The notes beneath the pieces are model-generated. The model saw nothing but the letters and a program-made list of their open reading frames with translations. It made no database searches and was not told where the DNA came from. Shown here piece after piece: positions 1 through 7,237 of a stretch of DNA of 64,000 nt (positions within the stretch are counted from its first letter, which is position 1; every line of letters begins with the position of its first letter). Origin of the DNA: an uncultured Clostridia bacterium (lineage in GTDB: Bacteria > Bacillota > Clostridia > Oscillospirales > JAAYOS01); NCBI GenBank assembly GCA_947631015.1, contig CANRJS010000005.1:39733-103732 (forward strand), read 5' to 3'. The position numbers and the translations under genes were made by a program.

Positions 1-19
1 GAAGCGGCTTCGCCGCCTT

Positions 20-123
20 CGACGCACGCTCCGCGTAAAGTGTTTTTTCCGACGTACACGCCGCCGGAAAAAACGGATTAGAATTTATTTCGCCGCTTAC
101 GCGGCGAAACTCTGCGAGGCTTT
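20..123 (+). repeat. Intergenic hairpin repeat, family B, copy 1
   Basis: Nearly the same stretch recurs at 57447-57549, and diverged copies lie at 28641-28730 and 49591-49630. It has one inverted repeat built on TTTTTTCCG and CGGAAAAAA, a spacer containing GAATTTATTT, a second hairpin (CGCCGCTTACGCGGCG here) and the invariant tail AAACTCTGCGAGGC. In the 57.5 kb copy the second hairpin reads CGCGCCTTTGGCGCG, so the pairing is kept while the sequence differs. No reading frame in it looks coding. Function unknown. Confidence 0.7.
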
Positions 124-140
124 AAAAGAAAGCGGAAAAC

Positions 141-180
141 TTATAAAAACAATTCGGGGCTGCGCAACAGCGCAGCCCCG
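141..180 (-). terminator. Rho-independent terminator after tldE/pmbA
   Basis: The 11-bp stem CGGGGCTGCGC pairs with GCGCAGCCCCG at 155-180, and on the minus strand a T-rich run follows at 141-154. It lies just downstream of the leftward TldE gene. Confidence 0.85.
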
Positions 181-196
181 TTCATTTGTTGAGAGC

Positions 197-1543
197 TTAT
201 TTTCCCGCGATGCTCAGTCCCTCGACGAGCACGGAGGGCGAGCCGAACGCGGTCATACCACCGAAGCCTGGGAGCTTGACCGTGTCCGAGATGTCCGCTA
301 TGCTTTGCAGCAGCGTGTAGAAGTTGCCCGCAACGGTGAAGCTCTTGACGGCCTTGCCCTTTTTGCCGCCCTCTATCATGTAGCCCGAGCTCTGGAGCGA
401 GAAGTCGCCGGAGACGACGTTCGCGCCGGCGTGCAGACCGCCGAGCGAGGTGATGAGAACGCCGCCGTCGGCCTTCTTCAGCAGCTCCTCCTCGGTAGTC
501 GTTCCGGGGGCGATATACATTGTGAACGGACGGATGCCCACCGGCGAGTCGTAGGAGCTCTTGGATGCGTTGCCCGTCGTCTCTACGCCCGCAGCTGCGG
601 CGGTCTTGAGGTTGTGGAGCAGCGTCGTGAGCCTGCCGTTCTCTATGACGTTCTTGCGGTGCGTGGGCGAACCCTCCGCGTCAAAGTTTATCGGCATTTT
701 GCTGTCCTTATAAAACGGGTCGTCGACAAGAGTGACCATGTCGGCCGCTACCTTCTCTCCCTCCTTGCCCGCGAGCAGAGAGAGACCGCGCCGCGCGTTC
801 TCGCCGGAGAACACGCCGGAGTAGGTGCCGAGCAGACTGCTCATCGCCTCGGGAGAGAACACGACGGGGCTCGTGCCGGTCGGGGCGACATCCGCGCCGA
901 GCTTCGACTTGGCATTGCTTACCGACTCACCTGCGGCGGCCTTGATGTCGATCTTCGAGAAGTCGCCCGACTTTATGTTGTAGTCGTTTGCCATCTCGTG
1001 CCCGTCGCTCACGACGGCCATCGACATGAATACGGCGAAGCTGTTCTCGTAGCGGAGGTCGAGACCCTTCGAATTTACTATCGCTATCTCGGTCTTGGCG
1101 CACTCGGCGCTCGAACGCGAGCCGTCTATGACGGCGGGGTCGGCGGCGTACAGCGCGTCCTGACCCGCAAGCGCGGCCGCGACGAGCTCCTCCGTCGCGG
1201 GGAGCGGCGCGGCGGTGCGCTCGAGCGGCTCGTAGGTCTTGCCGCCCTCGCAGAGGAATTCGCGGTCGTCGCTCTCGAGCGAGGCGGCGTTCGACGCCGC
1301 GCGCGCGACGAGATCCGCCGCCTCGGCGGGCTCAAGCCGCTCGGTGGAGGCATATCCCATCCTGCCGCCCACTATGCAGCGGAAGCAGACGCCGCCCTCC
1401 ACGGAGCTTGAAAATTCGTTTATCTCGTGCGCGAACGCGCCGATGCCGGTGCTCTCGGAGGACTGGTAGTAGAGCTCGTACTCCGTGATGCCCTGCTTTG
1501 CCGCCGCCTCAACGACGGCCTGCCTGAAAGTGTTGAAATCCAT
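197..1543 (-). CDS. TldE/PmbA-type subunit of the TldD/TldE metalloprotease
   Basis: Protein of 448 residues, similar to the PmbA/TldE subunit of the heterodimeric TldD/TldE protease. In other bacteria that enzyme trims leaders of modified peptides (microcin B17) and degrades unfolded peptides. The TldD-type zinc motif HExxxH is absent, as expected for the non-catalytic partner. Conserved features include TTGNASKSSYDSPVG around residue 325 and the glycine-rich C-terminal part (GGVLITSLGGLHAGAN, SGDFSLQSSGYMIEGG). The start has GGAGG at a normal distance. It begins 13 bp after the tldD stop, so the two subunits should be made together. The family is clear; the peptide substrate here is unknown. 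Confidence 0.93.
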   Translation of the reverse strand: MDFNTFRQAVVEAAAKQGITEYELYYQSSESTGIGAFAHEINEFSSSVEGGVCFRCIVGGRMGYASTERLEPAEAADLVARAASNAASLESDDREFLCEGGKTYEPLERTAAPLPATEELVAAALAGQDALYAADPAVIDGSRSSAECAKTEIAIVNSKGLDLRYENSFAVFMSMAVVSDGHEMANDYNIKSGDFSKIDIKAAAGESVSNAKSKLGADVAPTGTSPVVFSPEAMSSLLGTYSGVFSGENARRGLSLLAGKEGEKVAADMVTLVDDPFYKDSKMPINFDAEGSPTHRKNVIENGRLTTLLHNLKTAAAAGVETTGNASKSSYDSPVGIRPFTMYIAPGTTTEEELLKKADGGVLITSLGGLHAGANVVSGDFSLQSSGYMIEGGKKGKAVKSFTVAGNFYTLLQSIADISDTVKLPGFGGMTAFGSPSVLVEGLSIAGK

Positions 1544-1556
1544 ACTCTGTACCTCC

Positions 1557-2939
1557 TTATCTGCCGCCGACGGTTATCGACGAGACGCGGATGAGCGGCT
1601 GGCCGACGTTTGTGGGTATCGAACCGCTCGACGAACCGCACATTCCCTGGCCGAGGTCGAGATTCGTGCCTATCATGTCGATGTTCATTATGACGTCCGA
1701 GCCCTTTCCGACGAGGCTCGCGCCGCGCACCGGCTCGCATATCTTTCCGTTCCGGACGAGATACCCTTCGTTTACCGCAAAGTTGAACTCGCCGGTGGCA
1801 GGGTTCACCGAGCCGCCGCCCATCTCCTTAGCGAAAAGTCCGTACTCTATCGAGGCGATTATCTCGTCGTTGTCGTCCTTGCCCTCGGCGATGTAGGTGT
1901 TCGTCATGCGGGAGGTCGTCGTATAGGCGTAGCTCTGACGGCGCGCGCTGCCGGTGGGCGCCATGCCCATGCGGCGGGCGTTGAACTTGTCTATCATGTA
2001 GCTCTTGAGGATGCCGTTCTCGATAAGGACATTCTTCCGCGCGGGCGTGCCCTCATCGTCGAAGTTTATCGAGCCCCACGCGTTCGGAATAGTTCCGTCG
2101 TCTATGGCGGTGAGCTTCGGGTTTGCTATCTGAGTACCGAGCTTGCCCGCGAACTGCGACGTGCCGTAGGCGACGCTCGTCGCCTCGAGCGAATGTCCGC
2201 ACGCCTCGTGGAAGATGACGCCGCCGAAGCCGTTGCCTATCGCTACCGGCATGACGCCCGCGGGGCAGTAGCCCGCGCCAGCCATCGTCACCGCCTGCTT
2301 TGCGGCGTGGATGCCGGTGTCGCGCGCGCTCACCTCATGCTCGAACATCTCCATGCCCATGCGGCGGCCGGGACGGCACGCGCCGGTCTGTGTCTCGCCG
2401 TTCTTTTCCGCGACGGCGGTGACGACAAGGCGGGTGCGTATCTGCCTGTCCTCGGCGTAGATACCCTCGCTCGTCGCGATGAGAATGTTGTGGTCGATGT
2501 CGAGCAGCGTGCCCGTGACCTGCTTTATCGCGTCGCTGTACTCCTTTGCGGCGTAGACGCCCTCCTTGAGGACGGCTATCTTGTCGGCGTTCGCGACGGT
2601 CGCGGGGACGATGCGGACGGGGTGTATGTCGCCGTAAAGGCGCTCGTGCAGGCATATCTCCAGCTCCGCCGTGCCCTCTCCGAGAGCGGAGGCGGCCTTC
2701 TCCGCACAGCGCATAAGTCCCGCCTCGCTCGTGTCTATCGTCGTTGCCATGACGCTCCGCAGTCCCTTGTACACGCGGATGCCCGCGCCGGCTATGACGG
2801 CGTCGTTTATCGACTCGACCTTGCCCGAGATCATATTTATGGAGTGGTCGAGCGTGTTCTCCGCAAAGATCTCGGCGTAGTCGGCGCCGGTTGAGACCGC
2901 CTTGCGCAGGACGGCCTCGCAAATCTGTCTTGAAATCAT
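1557..2939 (-). CDS. tldD: TldD-type zinc metalloprotease subunit
   Basis: Protein of 460 residues. The catalytic zinc motif of the TldD subunit is visible as FHEACGHSLEA, with the HExxxH histidines and glutamate, near residue 220. The first domain (residues 1 to about 190) carries the typical TGADYAEIFAE start, and the C-terminal half contains VRGASLVGKGSDVIMNIDMIG. Its start follows AAAGGAG at good spacing. It is upstream of and co-directional with the TldE partner, and probably functions as the TldD2/TldE2 heterodimer in the cytoplasm. The radical SAM gene just upstream runs in the same direction, but a 93-bp gap separates them, so co-transcription is possible rather than shown. Confidence 0.95.
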   Translation of the reverse strand: MISRQICEAVLRKAVSTGADYAEIFAENTLDHSINMISGKVESINDAVIAGAGIRVYKGLRSVMATTIDTSEAGLMRCAEKAASALGEGTAELEICLHERLYGDIHPVRIVPATVANADKIAVLKEGVYAAKEYSDAIKQVTGTLLDIDHNILIATSEGIYAEDRQIRTRLVVTAVAEKNGETQTGACRPGRRMGMEMFEHEVSARDTGIHAAKQAVTMAGAGYCPAGVMPVAIGNGFGGVIFHEACGHSLEATSVAYGTSQFAGKLGTQIANPKLTAIDDGTIPNAWGSINFDDEGTPARKNVLIENGILKSYMIDKFNARRMGMAPTGSARRQSYAYTTTSRMTNTYIAEGKDDNDEIIASIEYGLFAKEMGGGSVNPATGEFNFAVNEGYLVRNGKICEPVRGASLVGKGSDVIMNIDMIGTNLDLGQGMCGSSSGSIPTNVGQPLIRVSSITVGGR

Positions 2940-3032
2940 ACAAAAACTCCTTTGCGTTCGGACAGAGCGTCCGAAGGATTTTTATGAACCTAAACAATAT
3001 GTCTCGCCGCCGCTCCGCGCGGCGCGCGGGAC

Positions 3033-4211
3033 TTACAGCTCCCGCCGCAGGACTTCCATTATTTCCTCCGGTGTCTTCTTCGCGCGGCTCAGCTCCATGG
3101 CGCGCGTGAGCGGTGCTTCCGCGTACCGGAAGAACATCCGCAGTCCCTCGCAGAGCCAGTACTGCCCCGCCTCGCCGTCCCCGCTCACGCCGAAGCGGTC
3201 CTTCGGGCAACCCCCGCCGCAGAAGCGGAGATACGGACAGCGGCGGCATTCCGACGTGAGGGTGCTCCGCTTCGCTTCGCCGAAGCGGGTCTGCGCCTCG
3301 CCTGTCACCATGGTATCGAGACGCCCCGTGCGCAGGTCGCCTATCCGGTGCTCCGGGTCTACGAAGTGGTCGCAGGAGTAGACGCTGCCGTCCTCCTCCG
3401 CGACGAGCACCCGCCCGCAGACGGGCGCCATCCAACAGAGCGACGCTTCGCCGCCCGCCATTATCCGCGCGGTCTCGGCAAACAGCTGCACGTCGAGACG
3501 GCCGAGGTCGTGCGTCACCCACTCGCGGAACACCTCGCAGAGGAAATGTCCGTAGCCCTCGGGCGTGACCGAGTCCGGCGTGACGCCGCCGTCCTCCGTC
3601 CGCACGACTATCGGTATGAACTGCACCCAACCGGTCGAGAGCTCGCGGAGCCCTCGGTACACGCCGAGCGGGTCCTCCGCGGACGCGCTCGTGACGGTCG
3701 AGAGCAGGTCGGGCTGTATGCCCGCTTTTTGCAGCCGGGCGGCGGCGCGGCGGACGCGGTCGTAGGTCGGGTTCCCTCCGCGGTCGCGGCGGAAGCGGTC
3801 GTGGACATACTGCGCGCCGTCGATGCTGAGGCCGACGTCGAAGCGATTCTCTGCGAGGAAGCGGCACCACTCGTCGTTCAGCATGAGGCCGTTCGTTTGG
3901 ATGTTGTTCCACACCTGCCATCCGCGCGGGAGGTACTTCCGCTCCAGCTCGACCGCCTTGCGGTAGAAGTCGAGCCCCGCGAGCGTCGGTTCCCCGCCGT
4001 GCCATGTAAAGGAGACGACGGGTCCTTCGCTTGCCTCTATATACCGGCGGATGAGCCGCTCGAGCAGGTCGAAGCTCATGCGGGTCTGCGTGCCGTGCGA
4101 GGAATACTTCCCCTTGTCGAGGTAGTAGCAGTAGGAGCAGCGCATGTTGCACCGCGAGCCGACCGGCTTTGCCATGATGACGAACTGCTCCGGCTTTTTC
4201 GTCGCTTCCAC
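3033..4211 (-). CDS. Radical SAM/SPASM protein, anaerobic sulfatase-maturase-like
   Basis: Protein of 392 residues with GTG start. The radical SAM cluster motif CNMRCSYCYY (CxxxCxxC) lies near residue 19. The C-terminal SPASM region shows CGRVLVAEEDGSVYSCDHF (about 265-283) and CRRCPYLRFCGGGCPKDRFG (about 325-345). This cysteine layout is typical of the anaerobic sulfatase-maturing enzymes (anSME), which oxidise an active-site Cys or Ser to formylglycine. The GTG shares its first G with the TAG stop of the upstream hydrolase gene (TAGTG at 4209-4213), so the two are translationally coupled. No sulfatase gene is in the window, so the target could be elsewhere or could be another peptide. Confidence 0.9.
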   Translation of the reverse strand: MEATKKPEQFVIMAKPVGSRCNMRCSYCYYLDKGKYSSHGTQTRMSFDLLERLIRRYIEASEGPVVSFTWHGGEPTLAGLDFYRKAVELERKYLPRGWQVWNNIQTNGLMLNDEWCRFLAENRFDVGLSIDGAQYVHDRFRRDRGGNPTYDRVRRAAARLQKAGIQPDLLSTVTSASAEDPLGVYRGLRELSTGWVQFIPIVVRTEDGGVTPDSVTPEGYGHFLCEVFREWVTHDLGRLDVQLFAETARIMAGGEASLCWMAPVCGRVLVAEEDGSVYSCDHFVDPEHRIGDLRTGRLDTMVTGEAQTRFGEAKRSTLTSECRRCPYLRFCGGGCPKDRFGVSGDGEAGQYWLCEGLRMFFRYAEAPLTRAMELSRAKKTPEEIMEVLRREL

Positions 4212-4975
4212 TACTTCAGAGTTTTGCCGAAGAAGTCAAGGACCTTGTTCCACGAGTCCATCGCCTGCTCCTGGCGGTACATCGGCTTGTCGTAGTACCA
4301 GATGCCGTGCCCCGCGCCGTCATAGCGGTGGAACTCGTAATCCTTGCCGAGCTTTTTCAGCACCTCCTCGGTCTTGTCGACGTCCTCCGGGGTGGGGCTG
4401 TGGTCGTCGTTGCCGAATATGCCGAGGAGCGGACAGTTTAGTCCCTCCGCGTAGTCTATCGGCGCGACAGGGCGCGCGGGCGAGAGCTGTTCGGGCGGGC
4501 AGACCACCCCGCCGCCCCAGCAGTCCACGGCGGCGTCTACGCCGTCGAGCGTGCAGGCGGCAAGGAAGGTGTGGCGCCCGCCGGAGCACATTCCTATCAC
4601 GCCGGCCTTGCCGTTCGAGTTTGTCTGGTTCCTGAGAAAGCCGAGCGAGGCGGCAGTGTCTCCCATAACGCTCGCATCCGGAACTCCGCCCTGCTCGCGG
4701 CTCTTTGCCGCGACCTCCGTGGGAGTGCCGTGGCCGACGCGCTCGTAGATATTCGGGCACATGACGCTGTAACCGTGCGCGGTGAAGCGGCGCGCGGTCT
4801 CGCGGCACCACTCGTCCCAGCCGGGCATGTGCGGGATGAGCACGATGCCGGGGAACGGCCCGTCTCCTATCGGACGCGACCAGTAGGCAGTGATCGGGTC
4901 GCCGTTGTGCCCGGTGATGCGCACCGTCTCGGCTATCATGCCGCTGTACTCGCCGGTGTTGAAATCATTCCACAT
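4211..4975 (-). CDS. Dienelactone hydrolase family alpha/beta hydrolase
   Basis: Protein of 254 residues of the dienelactone hydrolase family. Visible motifs are the nucleophile elbow GMCSGG (Cys in the GxCxG form typical of these enzymes), the acid residue in FGNDDHSP and the histidine in DGAGHGIWYYD. I chose the ATG at 4975 because TAAGGAGGTATC lies just upstream. The longer open frame to 5392 would run over the tRNA-Pro gene. It overlaps the radical SAM start by one base, suggesting coupled translation. The substrate cannot be told; dienelactone hydrolase relatives act on varied esters and lactones. Confidence 0.88.
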   Translation of the reverse strand: MWNDFNTGEYSGMIAETVRITGHNGDPITAYWSRPIGDGPFPGIVLIPHMPGWDEWCRETARRFTAHGYSVMCPNIYERVGHGTPTEVAAKSREQGGVPDASVMGDTAASLGFLRNQTNSNGKAGVIGMCSGGRHTFLAACTLDGVDAAVDCWGGGVVCPPEQLSPARPVAPIDYAEGLNCPLLGIFGNDDHSPTPEDVDKTEEVLKKLGKDYEFHRYDGAGHGIWYYDKPMYRQEQAMDSWNKVLDFFGKTLK

Positions 4976-5087
4976 GGCTGATACCTCCTTATTTGGAATT
5001 CTATACAGTATAATACAATGATTTTCCGCGTTTTGCAAGGGGAATGGCGCGATTCGCGGCGCAGGCGCGCGGCGGGACGTTTGCCAC

Positions 5088-5116
5088 TTGAAAGTCCGGG
5101 CGAAATGTGGTATAGT
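5088..5116 (+). promoter_or_regulatory. Sigma-A promoter of tRNA-Pro
   Basis: TTGAAA at 5088-5093 and TATAGT at 5111-5116, spaced 17 bp, 34 bp before the mature tRNA. Confidence 0.8.
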
Positions 5117-5150
5117 TATACGGCGGCACGGCGTCTCCGCGCCGCAGCGA

Positions 5151-5225
5151 CGGGATGTAGGGTAACGGTCACCCACTTGTTTTGGGAGCAAGGTCAAGCT
5201 GGTTCGACTCCAGTCATCCCGACCA
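5151..5225 (+). tRNA. tRNA-Pro (anticodon TGG)
   Basis: Cloverleaf with acceptor CGGGATG pairing with CATCCCG and encoded CCA. The anticodon loop TTTGGGA gives TGG. The T-arm is GCTGG TTCGACT CCAGT-like. It has its own promoter and terminator. Confidence 0.95.
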
Positions 5226-5261
5226 ACACAAATGCCGCGACAAAGTCGCGGCATTTGTGTT
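5225..5261 (+). terminator. Terminator of tRNA-Pro
   Basis: A 17-bp stem (ACACAAATGCCGCGAC and its complement) with a short AAA loop starts at the last base of the tRNA. A short T run follows. Confidence 0.85.
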
Positions 5262-5268
5262 GGGTTTT

Positions 5269-5332
5269 CCCCAAACGGCGCAAAGCGCCGTTTGGGGACC
5301 CCTTTGATTGAAATGCTCGGGGCAAGCGGATT
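5269..5332 (+). repeat. Modular hairpin repeat, family A, copy 1 (truncated)
   Basis: The variable 5' hairpin CCCCAAACGGCG/CGCCGTTTGGGG is followed by the family core GATTGAAATGCTCGG at 5306-5320. The later hairpins are not recognisable. It is directly downstream of the tRNA-Pro terminator, in the sense direction. Confidence 0.75.
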
Positions 5333-5395
5333 GCTCTTACGCACGCAGTCTGCCGCCGCATCGGCCGCAGCATCTCCGCACGCTTGCCGCACGGT

Positions 5396-7237
5396 TCAGC
5401 CTCCGTTCTCTCCGAGGTACCGCTTTATCTCCTCGGCGAAGCGTTTGCCGTAGCGCTGCAGCTTGTTCTGACCCACTCCGGCCACCGAAAGCATCTCCGT
5501 TTCGGTCGTCGGCTTCTTTGCCGCCATGTCCCGGAGCGTGGCGTTCGAGAACACCATGAACGCCGGTATCCCCTCCTCCTTCGCCGCGCGATAGCGGAGG
5601 TCGCGGAGCGCGGCGTACAGTCCGTCTTCCTCCGTGCCGGCCTGTGTCCGCTTTGCGGCGGACGAAGTGTAGGCGCTCTTTCCTCGGACGCGCATCGTGA
5701 CCGTCTCATGGCGGCGCGACGCGTCCTCCGCACGGGGAGTGAGAAACAGCGCCCCGTGAACGGGGTCGACCCGGAGGTATCCCTGCGTTTTGAGGCTTTC
5801 CAGTATCTCCCGCAACCCATCGGACGAAACTCCTCGGAGCTTTCCGTAGACCGGAAGCCTGTCCAGCCCCAGGGCGAGGGTCTCCCTGTCCCGGCTGCCC
5901 CGGAGCGCCTTCATTATCTTCGCCGAGCCGAGGGAGTAGCCTATCCTCTCGCGGACAAGCCGCACGCACTCGAAGACCGCTCCGGCCTCTCCAGTTATGT
6001 CCTTCTCGGAAAACGACCCGTCGCAGTTCCCGCAGTTGCCGCAGGTCTTCGGGTGCTTCTGCCCGAAATAGTCGAGGATATACCCCCGCAGGCACCGGTC
6101 GGTCTCGCAGTAGCCGACCATCTCGCCGAGGCGCTTCAGCGCCTGCTCCGTGACCTTTGACTGCTCAGGCTCGGTAAGCTCCTCGCTCCCGCCGGAATGT
6201 TCTATGAGAAACTGCGCCGTCCGTATATCCCGCGCGGAGTAGAGCAGGATGCAGTCCGCGTCCGAGCCGTCCCTTCCGGCGCGCCCCGCCTCCTGATAGT
6301 ACGACTCGATACTCTGCGGCATGCTGTAGTGGATGACGTAGGAGACGTTTGACTTGTCTATGCCCATTCCGAAGGCGTTCGTCGCCACCATGATGCCGCA
6401 CCTGTCATAGATGAAGTCGTCCTGATTATTCCGCCGCTCCTCTTCGGTGAGACCGGCGTGGTACCTCGTCGCAGAGAGTCCGGCGTCGCGGAGCATCCGG
6501 CAGATGCTTTCGACGTCCCTCCGCGTCGAGCAGTATACGATGCCGCTCTTTTCCGCGCGCTCCGAGACGAGCGCGAGCAGCGCCTCGTCCTTCTTTTTCG
6601 GCTTCATCACCTCGAAGCGGAGGTTCTGCCGGTCGAAGCCGGTGACTATACGGAGCGGCCGGTCCAGCCCGAGGGAGCGTTCTATGTCACGGCGCACGCG
6701 CTCGGTCGCGGTGGCCGTGAAGGCCGAGATGACGGGTCGGCGCCTCAGCTTTCCGACAAACTCCGATATGCGCAGATAGCTTGGCCTGAAGTCCTGTCCC
6801 CACTGAGAGATACAGTGTGCCTCATCCACGGCGAGAAGCGATATCCGGAGCCTCTGCGCGACTGAGACGAAGCCCTCGGCCGCGAGCCTCTCCGGGGCGA
6901 TGTAGACTATCTTGTACCTCCCCTCAAGCAGGTTCTGATAGACCTTGTTTATCTGCCCCGCCGAGAGCGAGCTGTTTATGTAGGCCGCGGGGATCCCCGC
7001 ACCCTTCAGCGCCGTCACCTGATCCTTCATCAGGGAGATGAGCGGGCTCACTACCAGCGTTATCCCCGTCATGAGTATCGCCGGTATCTGATAGCAGAGG
7101 CTCTTTCCGCCGCCCGTCGGCATAACGCCGAGCACGTCGCGGCCCTCCATCTGTGCGTCTATAAGCTCCTCCTGTCCGCCCCGAAAGGACGAGTACCCGA
7201 AGAAGCGCTTCAGCACGTCATACTTTTCTCCCGTCAC
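5396..7237 (-). CDS. recQ: RecQ family ATP-dependent DNA helicase
   Basis: Protein of 613 residues, full RecQ length. The helicase core (about 10-340) has Walker A MPTGGGKS, the DEAH-type box VDEAHCISQWGQDFR, TATATERVRRDI and motif VI YYQEAGRAGRDG. The zinc-binding RecQ C-terminal region shows YCETDRCLRGYILDYFG and CGNCGNCD. An HRDC-like domain lies at the end (about 530-613). The GTG start overlaps the upstream helicase stop by four bases (GTGA at 7234-7237), so it is translated as the last gene of the TerB/ATPase/helicase operon. 3'-5' unwinding is known for the family. The coupling implies a joint role with the upstream proteins. Confidence 0.95.
   Translation of the reverse strand: MTGEKYDVLKRFFGYSSFRGGQEELIDAQMEGRDVLGVMPTGGGKSLCYQIPAILMTGITLVVSPLISLMKDQVTALKGAGIPAAYINSSLSAGQINKVYQNLLEGRYKIVYIAPERLAAEGFVSVAQRLRISLLAVDEAHCISQWGQDFRPSYLRISEFVGKLRRRPVISAFTATATERVRRDIERSLGLDRPLRIVTGFDRQNLRFEVMKPKKKDEALLALVSERAEKSGIVYCSTRRDVESICRMLRDAGLSATRYHAGLTEEERRNNQDDFIYDRCGIMVATNAFGMGIDKSNVSYVIHYSMPQSIESYYQEAGRAGRDGSDADCILLYSARDIRTAQFLIEHSGGSEELTEPEQSKVTEQALKRLGEMVGYCETDRCLRGYILDYFGQKHPKTCGNCGNCDGSFSEKDITGEAGAVFECVRLVRERIGYSLGSAKIMKALRGSRDRETLALGLDRLPVYGKLRGVSSDGLREILESLKTQGYLRVDPVHGALFLTPRAEDASRRHETVTMRVRGKSAYTSSAAKRTQAGTEEDGLYAALRDLRYRAAKEEGIPAFMVFSNATLRDMAAKKPTTETEMLSVAGVGQNKLQRYGKRFAEEIKRYLGENGG

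Noticed and set aside
4976..5392. N-terminal extension of the dienelactone hydrolase frame
   Set aside because: It would read antisense through tRNA-Pro and its promoter; the ATG at 4975 has a perfect ribosome binding site and matches the family start.
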